From Stomorhina lunata (lineage: Eukaryota; Arthropoda; Insecta; Diptera; Rhiniidae): 64,000 nt of DNA. This document shows positions 1 to 10,384 of this stretch, piece by piece. How positions within the stretch are numbered: the stretch's first letter is position 1; each line of letters starts with the position of its first letter. Under the pieces are notes generated by a model. The model searched no databases. It saw nothing but the letters and a program-made list of their open reading frames with translations, and had not been told where the DNA came from. The translations under genes and the position numbers were made by a program. Where the stretch lies: the NCBI GenBank assembly GCA_933228675.1, contig OW121744.1:117637600-117701599 (forward strand), read 5' to 3'.

Positions 1-98
1 AAATAATAAAATGGAATTAGTTTCTAATGTATTATTGATTAACTTTATGTTGTTTCGTTTAAGTACGGGAGTAGAACTGAAATTTTGATCTTGCTTAC

Positions 99-483
99 CA
101 AATGATATACTATGTATCACGGAATAACAAATATACAAGGGTATAACTGCAATAATCATAAGCAGAAGCGAAGTCAGTCCTACACGCCAATGAAAGTAAC
201 GAGAACTGGAATCCAAGACACCCAAAATCTCAAAAATTATCAATTCAAACATGGTCAGTGACAGGGCAAATGTCACCGAAAATATCAATTGCACAGAAAT
301 GTGACGTATTTCATAGTTCTTAAACAACTGTCGTACAAAGAATATCCAGCCACCAGCGAAAAATAAAACCTTAAAAAACAAATTAAAGGAAAGATTAGAA
401 CAGGAACAAATTCAGCAACCGGCTTTTGATTACACACTCACCTGGGACACAAACACTATAATACAATCATTTAAAAATGCCAT
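99..483 (-). CDS. GPHR: Golgi pH regulator, 5' exons (partial)
   Basis: Partial gene cut by the window start. Exon 1 (442-483) encodes 14 residues, MAFLNDCIIVFVSQ, and ends at a GTGAGT donor. Exon 2 (99-369) continues in phase with VLFFAGGWIFFVRQLF, then NYEIRHISVQLIFSVTFA, FELIIFEILGVLDSSSRYFH and a hydrophobic segment, ending at GTAAGC. These blocks are diagnostic of GPR89/GPHR, a multi-pass Golgi membrane protein described in the family as an anion channel needed for Golgi acidification. At least three membrane segments are visible; the conserved C-terminal half lies off the window. The start is the only ATG giving the family's short N-terminus. The gene is head-to-head with nischarin, but the retrotransposon at 949-15879 now separates the two. 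Confidence 0.93.
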
Positions 484-944
484 CTTAATAAATAAATCAC
501 TTAAGCTTGTAGAATTTGTTAATTCATTAACATTTCCTTAGCATTTTTTGGTGAAAAAATGCAAAAATTTGTTTAAAAAAATGTGAAAATAGAACTTTTA
601 AAAAACGCCAACACCTTCGAATAAAAAAATATTAAAAGAATTGTAAACAAAAACCAAGAATGTCAAACGAAAAGTGTGGTTAACACGATTTTTTAAAGGA
701 AAAAAAAGTGCTTTTATAACATGGGGTCCAGATGTAACCAAATGTCATGTTGATAAATACTTCAAACATTAACATTTATTCGCTCTGAGCTGACTTGCAA
801 ATAAATGTTTTCCTATTCCATTGTAAATTGTATATTGATTGTTGTTATAAGGGCTTTGTTCACCATGCTGCGTAAATAAAATCATTTAATGAATTGCGGA
901 TGTTTCATACAAATGGCTTTGATGATTTTTTGAGCGGCTTCTAC
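484..944. other. Upstream region of GPHR, left part of a divergent promoter interval
   Basis: AT-rich, no coding signal. It holds the presumed GPHR 5' UTR and promoter on the minus strand. Before the LTR element inserted, this stretch joined directly to 15884-16597, giving about 1.2 kb between the start codons of GPHR and nischarin. No clear TATA or initiator could be assigned. Confidence 0.5.
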
Positions 945-948
945 AGAT
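945..948. repeat. Target-site duplication AGAT, left copy
   Basis: The AGAT immediately left of the 5' LTR matches AGAT immediately right of the 3' LTR. A 4-bp duplication is what Ty3/gypsy integrases typically make. Confidence 0.85.
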
Positions 949-3900
949 TGTGACGGTAGCCGTCAGTTGTTGATTTTTAATTTTATCATTTTTTATAATT
1001 TGTCTTAACGTGGTACTGACCGAGCAAAATAGTTTGCCATGCCATAAAAATGTCTTCAGATATGATAGACTCTAAGAGTTCAATCTGGCAACACCAATTT
1101 GTTTGAATGAGTACTCTGGTACGGTAAAGTAACTGAGTACTCACAAAATACACAACACTGTTGCACATTTCGTTTCGCCGACCATGAAAAGTTGGCGTCA
1201 TTAACAAAAAAACAGTGAGTGTGGTCAGTTGACCAAAAAATTAAAGAAATTAATATTTAATTTATTTGGAAAAAGTGTTTGTTTTTGGCAACGGGTTTTT
1301 TTTAATTGTGCAAGTAGAAAAGAGTGTATCATTTAAAAATCAGTGTACAGTTCCAAGGAACTGATAATATTTCATACAAGTACAACTACTTGTGGCTCAA
1401 CGGAAGTTTTGTATAACTAAATCACTCGGAGAGAAGCGTCAGTATAAACTTGTTGCTATATATATATTATATTAGTCCCCGACAACATTCCAATTGGAAC
1501 AAGGGGTACTTCTCTACTTGTTGCTGCTTGTGGGAAAACTTGGTGGATTTTTTTTCTACAAACTTAAAAGGTTAGTTACAAAATTTAAAAAAAAAACTAA
1601 ACGAAAAGGCCTTATTCTTTGTGTGTTTTTCGTAGAAATTAGTAATTGTTTAACTGCTTAGCCATATACGGTATTGGGTTACGTGGGTCTTGAGAGGGCA
1701 GTAGACACGAGGCAGCAGCATAAGTGCATAAGTTTCGCCAGGACAAGTGTCGAGGATAGATATTGTTGGTTGCTCTATTGGAAGCCCGAAATATTTCATC
1801 AGGTACAGCATCACGAAGTCCAAAGCTGAAAAGTCGTGAGTACAGTCCCAAAAGAAACACGAGGCCATTGCCGTTATTCCCCTAACACGTTTTTTTGACA
1901 CACAGTTATACCTACACAGTTATACCTACCTAAACTACAAATACACTTACTTTCTAATTATATACCTAACCTGATTTTACGGCTATGATGCCACCAATTA
2001 TATACCTGACATCCATATACCTAAACATTTCTACACCGGACTTACATTACTATTTGGATTATTCAATTCTTAACCTGAAAATATAAAATATTTTACCTGA
2101 CTATACCTAAATCAAAATTATACTTATGCCTAATTATACTTAACCTAAATTAAAATTCTACTTATGACTTATTATACTTAATCTTAATCTAAAATTATAC
2201 TTATATTATATATCCAAAAATTAAATTTATATAAATACCTAAACCTTATTATACTTAACTTAATCTAAAATTATACTTATATTATACTTATGCCCAATCA
2301 TACTTAATCTTAATCTAAAATTATACCTATATTATATATCCTAAAGTTAAATTTATATAAATACTTATACCTAACTATACTTAAACTTAATCTAAAACTT
2401 ATATTTATATTATATTTACCAAAATTAAATTTATATGAATACTTAAACCTAATTATACTTATCCTAAACTAAAATTATACTTATATTCTATTTTCTAAAT
2501 CTAAATTTATATACTTAACCTAAAATTATGCTTATATTATATTAATAATACCTAATTAAACTTAAATTCTATTTCCTAAAATTAAATTTATATACTTATA
2601 CTCAACTTTACTTTAATACTTATGTGCTTACGTTAGAGTAACTACATAACTTCTACTTACGTTAGAGTAACTACCTAACTTAACGTAAAAACATGCACTT
2701 ACGTTAGAGTAACTACCTAACTTCACTTACGCTAGACCTTATGTACTTATACTTAAAGACTTATGACTTTACTTATATACTTATATACCTACAATTAAAT
2801 ACATTTAACCTAAAAAAAAAAAAGAAAAATAAAAAAAATGCTAATTCGAATAAATTATAAGACAATTGAATAAAAAAAATTTTTTAAATAAATAATTTAA
2901 TTGGAAAATTTAATGGTACCAATAAATTAATAATTAATTAAATAACTAAATAAATAATTAAATAAATAATTTAACAAACAATAATTTAATAAAATGATTA
3001 AATAAATATAACAAGATAAATATAAACATAATAAGATAAATATAATAAGATAAATATGAACATAATAAGATAAATATAATAACATATAATTAGATAATGA
3101 AATAAATAACTAAACAATTAACTAAATAATCAAATAAATATTAAATTAAATAATGAAATAAAGAATTAATTGGATAAGAATCCAATTAAATTTGACTAAA
3201 TACTCATTTAAAGAAAAATTTAATAAAAATATTAAAAGCAATCAATATTTAAATAAACGAAAATTTAAACTTAATCAAAATTGAATTAAATGAACATTGA
3301 ATTATATAAAGAAAAACGTGATTAACTGAATATTTAATTAAATCAATTAAAAATTTAATTAAAATGAAATTAAATGAGTATTTAACCAAATAAATAATAA
3401 TCTAATGAAATAAAGAATTAAATAAGATAATAATTAAATAAATAAAGATTTAAATAAATAATTTAAATAAATATTTAAAATAATAATGAAATGATGAATT
3501 AAATAAATAACTAAATAAGATAACAATTAAATAAATAAAGATTTGAATATATAATGACATAAATAAAATAAATAAATAAATACTAAATAAATAAACGAAT
3601 GAATAAATATATAATTAAATAAACTAATAAATAACTTATGAACTAAATTTCAAATCAATTTAAGAAATATAAGACAAAATGAATGACTGATTTCAATAAC
3701 CAGTAGTTGTTAATAACTTTTGACGTTTAATATCATTTTCTTGATACCAATAAGTATTTAAATAATACTAGACCATAAGTTTATTTTATATTACCTATAT
3801 TTTTTTTCTGTAAAACAGTATTTAACCAAATTTATTTAACAGATGTAGAACATCCTTTATATTACAATATACTAAGTATATTTTATTTTTGCATTATTTT

Positions 3901-4402
3901 TAAAATAAAAACATGTACAAATACATTGAAATTATGTGGTAATTCCATTAATTTATGGTTGATATGGGACTCGTAGACTGAAATTGCGGTAAGTTTTACG
4001 AGTTAGGGACACTTCTCCAGATTTCAGGCAAGGAGAATTGTCAAAGGATGACTTCATCAAGTCATATGGGGTGGGCAGCCTGTCCAGGACGTTCCAACCG
4101 GTCCTGAGGATCCTCAAGTCAAATGAGAAGCAGCTCCTATCGTCAAAAGTCCGTCCGGTCTCATTGGTCCTCCACTTCTAGTCAATGTCTCGTCTAATGT
4201 TCATTGTATTTTAGCTTCCAGTCAAACCATCGACGTATTTATTCTTGGCACGAAATTTTTTTGTGAATGTGCTGCCAAACCAAGTGGAAAGATCCCCCCC
4301 AATCCGGCGAGCTACAGCCCAACACCAAAGTGCCAATATCCACGTAGAAGCAATCTGGCAACTTGAAGAATTTTCAATTCTTCAAAGCACACGTCCATCA
4401 CA
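949..4402 (+). repeat. 5' LTR (3,454 bp)
   Basis: Begins TGTGACGG and ends CATCACA, with the primer binding site four bases downstream. It is very long for a gypsy LTR, which is usually a few hundred bases to about 2 kb. The first ~950 bases and last ~550 bases are ordinary complex sequence. The middle, about 1905-3650, is almost entirely low-complexity A+T arrays. U3/R/U5 borders could not be placed. Confidence 0.95.
1905..3650. repeat. Three-zone AT-rich array inside the LTR
   Basis: Zone 1 (about 1905-2625) is a degenerate array built from TTATACTTAACCTAAA-like words. Zone 2 (about 2626-2740) holds four copies of a unit containing CTTACGTTAGAGTAACTAC, spaced about 30-40 bases apart, the last copy degenerate (CTTACGCTAGAC). 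Zone 3 (about 2811-3650) is made of AAATAAAT and AATTAAAT words. The same arrays recur in the 3' LTR 11,477 bases downstream. They account for about half of the LTR length. Confidence 0.85.
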
Positions 4403-4406
4403 AAAA

Positions 4407-4428
4407 TGGCGCCCAACGTGGGGCTCGA
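4407..4428 (+). promoter_or_regulatory. Primer binding site, tRNA-Lys(CUU) type
   Basis: TGGCGCCCAACGTGGGGCTC starts four bases after the 5' LTR. It matches the complement of the CCA end and T arm of insect tRNA-Lys(CUU) as I remember that tRNA. It would prime minus-strand DNA synthesis. Confidence 0.9.
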
Positions 4429-5402
4429 CAGGTGAAGTCAATTCACTTGTTTGCTTCACAAACCAAAATTTTACATTTAAAACTTTTTTCAAATTTTTTT
4501 TTTTCAATTTTCAATTATAAAAATTTCAGCTAATATTTCATTTCGATTTGAAGGAGTCGTATGTCCCGGAAGACGCTCTTAGTGTCATGCCTGAGTTTGC
4601 GACGCCTCCGGATGAAAGAAATAAATATTAGGAATCTAGTATCTATATGCTATGGAACATGTCGTATGTCCCTGAAGACAGTTCCAAGTGTCATGCATAG
4701 TTGCGACGACATGTGACAAAGTATATGGATACTGGAGAATCAAATGGATTCATTCGAACCAAATTAATTTTAGAAGGCATGAGCCAATGGTTATATAGCT
4801 AATACTCATTTGCTTCTACTATTGATTTGGCTAGAGGAAAATCCAGGCGATTCAAGAAAAATTTTGTTGTTATGTCTTGTGTTCGGTTTAAAGTTTTTTT
4901 TTGATGATAGGAAATCTGCTGCAAAATACATAGGAGAAAAATTTACTCGTTTGATTATGATGATTTGAAAAGTAACTACCACAATTTCTTCTATGAGTCA
5001 CCATTCAACCTAATGTATATATGTATATAAATAATTTTTCTTACTAAAACTTATAAACTAATTCTTATATTCTAAATTTTTTTTAGATCATATTTTTTCT
5101 TACAACTAAGTATTTAATATATTATATTAACAATATTTTAGTAACAATTTTAAGGCTAAGTTTTTCTTTAAAGACTGACAACAGATAACATTACATATAA
5201 TATTTTTTGATTTTTTTTACACTTAAATACTATCAAATATTTGTTTTTACAAACAAATTTACATTTAAACAATTTTTTTCTTAAAATAAATCGAGACTTC
5301 AGGCTAAATAATTTTTGCATTAGAGATTTTGTTTTTGTTATATGGATTTCTGTAACTCGGCAGTTGTAGGTTTGTTTTTTTTTGGTAAATTGTTGAATCA
5401 GG
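4429..5402 (+). other. Retrotransposon 5' leader with duplicated hairpin
   Basis: About 1 kb of untranslated leader before gag. It is mostly A/T-rich, but 4551-4720 is less so and carries two related hairpin-forming units (4551-4610 and 4658-4718). Each has TCGTATGTCCC, GAAGAC, AGTGTCATGC and TTGCGACG in the same order. Likely roles are RNA packaging, dimerisation or translation control, all inferred. No ORF here looks coding. Confidence 0.7.
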
Positions 5403-6944
5403 ATGAGCACCAGGAATCTTAGATCATCCAGTCGTAATCCAGTAAGTAGTGACAATTTAGCTGAAAACCCGATTAGTACAACTACAACAACATCCCAAAA
5501 TACAGTACCCATTACTTCTACTAGTGCTATTACTCCGTTGATGTCGATAAGGTTTCCACCAGGACACGGACCTCAGACACATTCTTCCCCAGAAACTGAT
5601 CCCAGTATAACCACACCAACATACAGTAGCCTAACAGCTAGGGTAATTAGCGGACAAGAAAGTGACACAGTAAGAAGAAACATAAACATGTCTCAGCCAA
5701 ATAGAAACTTGCAATCCGATAATAACGAACGGAATCCGATTAGAAACGAAGATGACCAAGCGATTAGGGACTATGTTAGTGCCTCTGTGCAAGCTGCGCA
5801 AGACTCTATAATGAGAGAGGTACATAACATGCAACTTATGTTGCCACAACTTATTAGAGAGTCTTTGCGCTCAGAAAGAGTAAATTCTTTTGAAAACCCT
5901 AATGCTTCGGACAATCGAGGTTTCGGACCAAGCTACAACTACCAAACACCATTTAATAATTTCAGTAGGCCACCTCAACAACCATATTTTCCACCAAACA
6001 ATCCTCAACATAGACCACCTAATGTTCCACAGCCAGTTTTCAGTGATTCACCCATTAATACCCAACAGTACCCAGGGTTAGACAATTCAGATCAAAGCTC
6101 AGGTAGTAGAACGACATCGCCTAACCAATTAGAAAAATGGGGCATCAAATATGACGGGACGAATAAATCACTGACTGTGGAAGACTTTGTGTTTAGAGTG
6201 GAAGCACTCAGGCAGGATTATAACTGCTCATGGGAGATTGTGATGAAAGGTTTTCATCACTTGGTGACAGGTGCTGCCAGCAATTGGTTCTGGTCTTTTA
6301 GAATGAAATACCCTATATGTAACTGGCATACTTTCAAATACTTTATGATTAAAAAGTTCAGAAACTTTGAGAGCGATTTTGAGATCCAAAGAAAGATCAT
6401 GGAACGTAGGCAAGCTTCGGGAGAATCAGCAGATAATTTTATTTCGGAGATAGTTAGGTTGAAGAACCAAATGAGGGTACATGTCGCGGAAAGCGAATTG
6501 GTTAAAATGGTGAAAGACAACTTAAAAGACGGACTAGCTCAACTCATTTATCCGATTAGAATAGACAATTTGGACCACCTTTTAGAAGAATGCAAAAGAG
6601 CAGAGAGGAACATTGCCAAAAGATCCTCTAACCGCATGCCTCTCGGGAATAGCCGTAGGGTATATGAAGTAGACATATGTGAATCCGAAATAGACGAAGA
6701 ACAAGCTCAACAAATAGAAGCGCTACAGAGGGACAATGTTACAGCAAAACAACTTACTTGTTGGAACTGTAAGGCCCCTGGACATTCGTTTATCGAATGC
6801 CCCGTAGCACAAAGGAAGCTTTTTTGTTACAAATGTGGGTTCGAGGATGTAACCAGCCCGACTTGTCCAAGATGTTTGGGAAACCAACACAGGAACATGC
6901 GGAAGACTGGGACGGCATGTTCAAGTCCAAAAGAGACCCAGTAA
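5403..6944 (+). CDS. gag: Retrotransposon Gag polyprotein
   Basis: A 513-residue ORF opening with a low-complexity Ser/Thr/Asn/Pro-rich region (about residues 1-240). A capsid-like retrotransposon gag domain follows at about 245-410, with the motifs YDGTNKSLTVEDFVFRVEAL, GAASNWFW and ERRQASGESADNFI. A zinc knuckle CWNCKAPGHSFIEC lies near residue 454. Next to it is a second cysteine cluster, CYKCGF...CPRC, spaced CX2CX9CX2C and without the usual knuckle histidine. Gag would form the cytoplasmic particle and bind the genomic RNA. The ATG at 5403 is the first in frame after the leader. The ORF overlaps pol by 148 bases, and the frameshift site lies near its end. No stop or frameshift damage is seen. 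Confidence 0.92.
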   Translation: MSTRNLRSSSRNPVSSDNLAENPISTTTTTSQNTVPITSTSAITPLMSIRFPPGHGPQTHSSPETDPSITTPTYSSLTARVISGQESDTVRRNINMSQPNRNLQSDNNERNPIRNEDDQAIRDYVSASVQAAQDSIMREVHNMQLMLPQLIRESLRSERVNSFENPNASDNRGFGPSYNYQTPFNNFSRPPQQPYFPPNNPQHRPPNVPQPVFSDSPINTQQYPGLDNSDQSSGSRTTSPNQLEKWGIKYDGTNKSLTVEDFVFRVEALRQDYNCSWEIVMKGFHHLVTGAASNWFWSFRMKYPICNWHTFKYFMIKKFRNFESDFEIQRKIMERRQASGESADNFISEIVRLKNQMRVHVAESELVKMVKDNLKDGLAQLIYPIRIDNLDHLLEECKRAERNIAKRSSNRMPLGNSRRVYEVDICESEIDEEQAQQIEALQRDNVTAKQLTCWNCKAPGHSFIECPVAQRKLFCYKCGFEDVTSPTCPRCLGNQHRNMRKTGTACSSPKETQ

Positions 6945-9900
6945 ACGACAATTTTTTAGATTTTATTCTATCAAGGGATAGCGATAATAAGCAATTTGAC
7001 GACAAGAAATCACTAGCTAAACTTCAGAATGACTTATTAGTAAAAGAAAAACCTGATCTTATTAATTTAACACAATCTCCAAACGAAAGTTTGAACGCCA
7101 CCAAATCGGAATCTATTTTATCAGCGCAAACTTATCCAATTTTATCTGACCAATCCTCTTGTACGAATCCTAAGAGCCTTATTCGAACTTCGGTAAATCC
7201 CAATCTTTCCTATGAAGAACGACTAGAAATTTATAACAAAAAAAGAGCAGAGATTTTTGCCGATATGTCAGCAATAAGTTCAAAAATTTTAAAGACTAGA
7301 GACAGATACCAAAAGCGAAAAAAAGAGAGAAAAGTCATCGCTTCAACCACATTAGGTTTCGAAGATGACATAAGGCCTTACATGGCGGTTGACATATTAG
7401 GAGAAAAATTCCAAGGACTCTTAGATAGCGGAGCCTCAGTTAGTTGTCTAGGTAGAAATTGTCTCGAAAACGTCAGAAAACTAGATGCTAACATACTTGA
7501 CTACAAATCATCCGTAAGGACGGCCGACGGAAAAAAACATTTAATAGTTGGCAAGATAAAGACAGTCGTTAAGTATGGAAATAGATCAGTAGAGACAATC
7601 CTTTACCTAGTACCTAACTTGAGCCAGGAATTAATACTAGGGTATGATTTTTGGAGAAAAATTGGCATAAAACTTTGTTTGGATGAAGATAGTATAAATG
7701 AAATTTCAGTAGGAGAAGATTTAAAATTACATGATTTGACACCACACCAAAATAAACTTTTAGAAAAGACTAAACTTTCATTCTTGTGCTATACACAGTA
7801 TGGATTAGGCAAAACAACTTTAGAAAAGCACTCCATAGACACTGGAGACGCACCCGCTAAGAAAATGCGTCATTTCCCAGTGAGTCCCGCAGTGCAGAAG
7901 CTTATTTATGAGGAACTTGACAGAATGCTAGAGCTAGACGTGATCGAAGTGACAACAGGGTCAGAATGGAATAATAGGACGACTCTGGTGATGAAGCCCG
8001 GTAAGAACAGGCTATGTCTCGATGCTAGGGAGTTGAATAAAGTCACCAAAAAGGACTCTTATCCCCTTCCTAACATCGATGGCTTATTAGCTAGGCTAGG
8101 CGACACTCATTTTATCTCAGCAATCGACTTAAAGGATGCCTTTTGGCAGATCCCTTTAGCCGAAGAGAGTAGACCGAAGACAGCGTTCACAGTTCCGGGG
8201 AGGCCACAATATCAATTTAAAGTGATGCCTTTCGGACTGTGCAACGCTGCCCAGCGGCTTTGTCGATTGATGGATAAAGTGGTGCCGTCTGAGCTGAAAG
8301 ATAGGGTGTTCGTTTACTTAGATGACTTATTAGTAGTATCTTCCAACTTCCCCGATCACATCGACATGTTAAGAACCGTAGGGCAAAAGTTAACTCAAGC
8401 AGGCCTCACAATCAACATGGCTAAGTCTAAATTTTGCTATAAAGAGCTAAAATACTTAGGTTACATTGTGGGAGGAGGAAAGCTGAAGCCAGACGAAGGC
8501 AAGGTAAGGGCAATATTAGATATCAAACCACCACAGAATCAAAAAGAAGTTAGAAGATTTCTGGGCACAGTAGGATGGTATCGTCGGTTTATACACGATT
8601 TTTCAACACTAACAGCACCTCTTACTGACACTCTAAAGAAATCCCCTAAATTCATTTTGACTCCCGAAGCTTTGACATCTTATGAGGAACTCAAACAGCG
8701 TTTAGTAACTAGCCCAATCCTTTCTAGTCCTGATTTCGAAAAGCCATTCTTTGTCCAGTGTGATGCTTCAAATGTAGGTGTAGGGGCAGTTCTGTTTCAA
8801 AGAGATGAAGAAGAAAACGAGCACCCCATTGAGTATTTCTCGAAAAAGCTGAACACAGCTCAGAGAAATTACTCAACCACCGAGAAGGAATGTCTGGCAG
8901 TTGTATTGGCAATCGAAAAATTCCGCCAATACATCGAACTGATGGATTTTACTGTGATAACAGACCATTCCAGTTTGAAGTGGCTCATGAGACAACAGGA
9001 CCTTAACGGCAGATTGGCTAGGTGGAGTTTAAAACTACAAGGCTTCAAGTTTAACATAGAGCACAGGAAGGGTACTAAAAATGTCGTTCCTGATATGTTA
9101 TCTAGAAATGATATGGACGAAATAGTCGTAGAATGTAACAGCCTTATCGATTTTAATTCGGAATTTTTTAAAAGCAAAGACTATTTAGCATTAATAGATA
9201 CTATCGAACAAAATAGAGAGAGATTACCCGACGTAAAGGTAGATGACGGAATAGTATACAAAAGAGTGAAATTTAATAGAAATGACATAGACGATGAAGA
9301 TGATTGTTGGAAAATTTGGTTGCCACAGGAACTAACAGACAAAATTATAGAAAAATCACATGTTGAAAACACCTCTCATGGAGGAATAGGCAAAACTCTT
9401 TACAATATTCGAGAGTATTTCTATTGGCCTTCAATGGTGAAACAGATTCGAGAACATGTTAGAGAGTGTTCAACATGCAAGGAGTCAAAGCATCCTAAAC
9501 AGATTTTACGTCCGCCTATGGGAAATGAGGTCCTGACGCAAAGACCATTTCAGAAAATCTACATAGATTTTCTTGGACCATATCCCAGAACAAAAGCAGG
9601 CAACACATTCATTTTCATAGTTTTAGATCATAAAACAAAGTTTGTCTTATTAAAAGCTCTAACGAAGGCAACTACCAAGTCCGTCATAAGGTTTCTCAGG
9701 GATGAAGTATTTTACAAATTTGGCGTACCGGAGTTCATACATTCGGACAACGGAAAACAATTCGTATCGGAATCTTTCAAAGAATTTTTAAGTCTTTTTC
9801 AAGTTAGGCACATACGTAGTCCCATATATTCGCCTCAGGCTAACGCTAGTGAGAGGGTAAATCAGTCGATCCTTAGTTCCATTAGAAGTTATTTAAATGG

Positions 9901-10384
9901 CGACCAATCTAAATGGGACGAAAACTTGTCCAAGATTGAGTGCTCCTTAAGGTCGACGATTCACTCTTCCACTGGTGTGACCCCCTACTTCGCTCTAACC
10001 GGATATAACATGATAACACATGCAGACGCGTATGAAATTTTAAGGAAGCTAAAAGCGACTGAAGAAGGTGACATGTTTATTTTACCTAAGTCCTCACAGA
10101 TGCAACTAGTCCACCAAAAAGTTAGCGAAAAGTTGCATGATGCGTACGTAAGAAACGCTAAGTCCTATAACCTAAAGAGCAGACAAGTAAAATACATTCC
10201 AGGCCAGGAAGTATATAGAAAAAACTTTATACAAAGCAATTTTAAAAAGGGAATAAATGCAAAACTTTGCAAACCTTGGCTGAAATGTAGGGTTAGGAAA
10301 GCAGTCGGACAGAACCAGTACGAAATTGAAAACCTTAGAGGACAACTGATAGGAGTAATCCATGCACAACACCTGAAACAATGA
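6797..10384 (+). CDS. pol: Retrotransposon Pol polyprotein (protease, RT, RNase H, integrase)
   Basis: A 1,195-codon ORF in the -1 frame relative to gag. The ATG at 6797 is probably incidental: translation should enter by frameshift at 6878-6884. Residues counted from 6797: aspartic protease with LLDSGAS near 208; reverse transcriptase with FVYLDDLLVV near 505; RNase H beginning QCDASNVGVGAVLFQ near 655; integrase zinc-binding HHCC segment near 854-890 (H-x-H...CSTCKESK); and the integrase core with D in YIDFLGPYP near 922, D in HSDNGKQF near 983 and E in NASERVNQ near 1018. The order with integrase last is that of Ty3/gypsy. All catalytic residues are present and there is no internal stop, so the copy looks functional. 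No chromodomain is evident at the C-terminus. Confidence 0.95.
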   Translation: MPRSTKEAFLLQMWVRGCNQPDLSKMFGKPTQEHAEDWDGMFKSKRDPVNDNFLDFILSRDSDNKQFDDKKSLAKLQNDLLVKEKPDLINLTQSPNESLNATKSESILSAQTYPILSDQSSCTNPKSLIRTSVNPNLSYEERLEIYNKKRAEIFADMSAISSKILKTRDRYQKRKKERKVIASTTLGFEDDIRPYMAVDILGEKFQGLLDSGASVSCLGRNCLENVRKLDANILDYKSSVRTADGKKHLIVGKIKTVVKYGNRSVETILYLVPNLSQELILGYDFWRKIGIKLCLDEDSINEISVGEDLKLHDLTPHQNKLLEKTKLSFLCYTQYGLGKTTLEKHSIDTGDAPAKKMRHFPVSPAVQKLIYEELDRMLELDVIEVTTGSEWNNRTTLVMKPGKNRLCLDARELNKVTKKDSYPLPNIDGLLARLGDTHFISAIDLKDAFWQIPLAEESRPKTAFTVPGRPQYQFKVMPFGLCNAAQRLCRLMDKVVPSELKDRVFVYLDDLLVVSSNFPDHIDMLRTVGQKLTQAGLTINMAKSKFCYKELKYLGYIVGGGKLKPDEGKVRAILDIKPPQNQKEVRRFLGTVGWYRRFIHDFSTLTAPLTDTLKKSPKFILTPEALTSYEELKQRLVTSPILSSPDFEKPFFVQCDASNVGVGAVLFQRDEEENEHPIEYFSKKLNTAQRNYSTTEKECLAVVLAIEKFRQYIELMDFTVITDHSSLKWLMRQQDLNGRLARWSLKLQGFKFNIEHRKGTKNVVPDMLSRNDMDEIVVECNSLIDFNSEFFKSKDYLALIDTIEQNRERLPDVKVDDGIVYKRVKFNRNDIDDEDDCWKIWLPQELTDKIIEKSHVENTSHGGIGKTLYNIREYFYWPSMVKQIREHVRECSTCKESKHPKQILRPPMGNEVLTQRPFQKIYIDFLGPYPRTKAGNTFIFIVLDHKTKFVLLKALTKATTKSVIRFLRDEVFYKFGVPEFIHSDNGKQFVSESFKEFLSLFQVRHIRSPIYSPQANASERVNQSILSSIRSYLNGDQSKWDENLSKIECSLRSTIHSSTGVTPYFALTGYNMITHADAYEILRKLKATEEGDMFILPKSSQMQLVHQKVSEKLHDAYVRNAKSYNLKSRQVKYIPGQEVYRKNFIQSNFKKGINAKLCKPWLKCRVRKAVGQNQYEIENLRGQLIGVIHAQHLKQ
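6878..6928 (+). promoter_or_regulatory. Programmed -1 frameshift signal (slippery site plus stem)
   Basis: The heptamer GGGAAAC (6878-6884) lies in the gag frame as G GGA AAC, the canonical X XXY YYZ layout. After an 8-base spacer, GAACATGC (6893-6900) can pair perfectly with GCATGTTC (6915-6922), leaving a 14-base loop. Loop bases GGAC (6910-6913) can pair with GTCC (6925-6928), which would give an H-type pseudoknot. Slipping moves ribosomes into the pol frame before the gag stop at 6942. Confidence 0.85.

Noticed and set aside
986..1901. Antisense ORFs of 73-83 codons in the LTR (repeated at 12463-13378)
   Set aside because: Short, no recognisable domain, and their conservation only reflects the two LTRs being copies of each other.
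2626..2740. CRISPR-like array in the LTR
   Set aside because: Repeat spacing is irregular, the units are degenerate, spacers are not unique, and the host is a eukaryote.
4245..4520. ORF of 91 codons crossing the LTR end and primer binding site
   Set aside because: It spans the required PBS, changes at the 3' LTR copy, and has no protein-like features.
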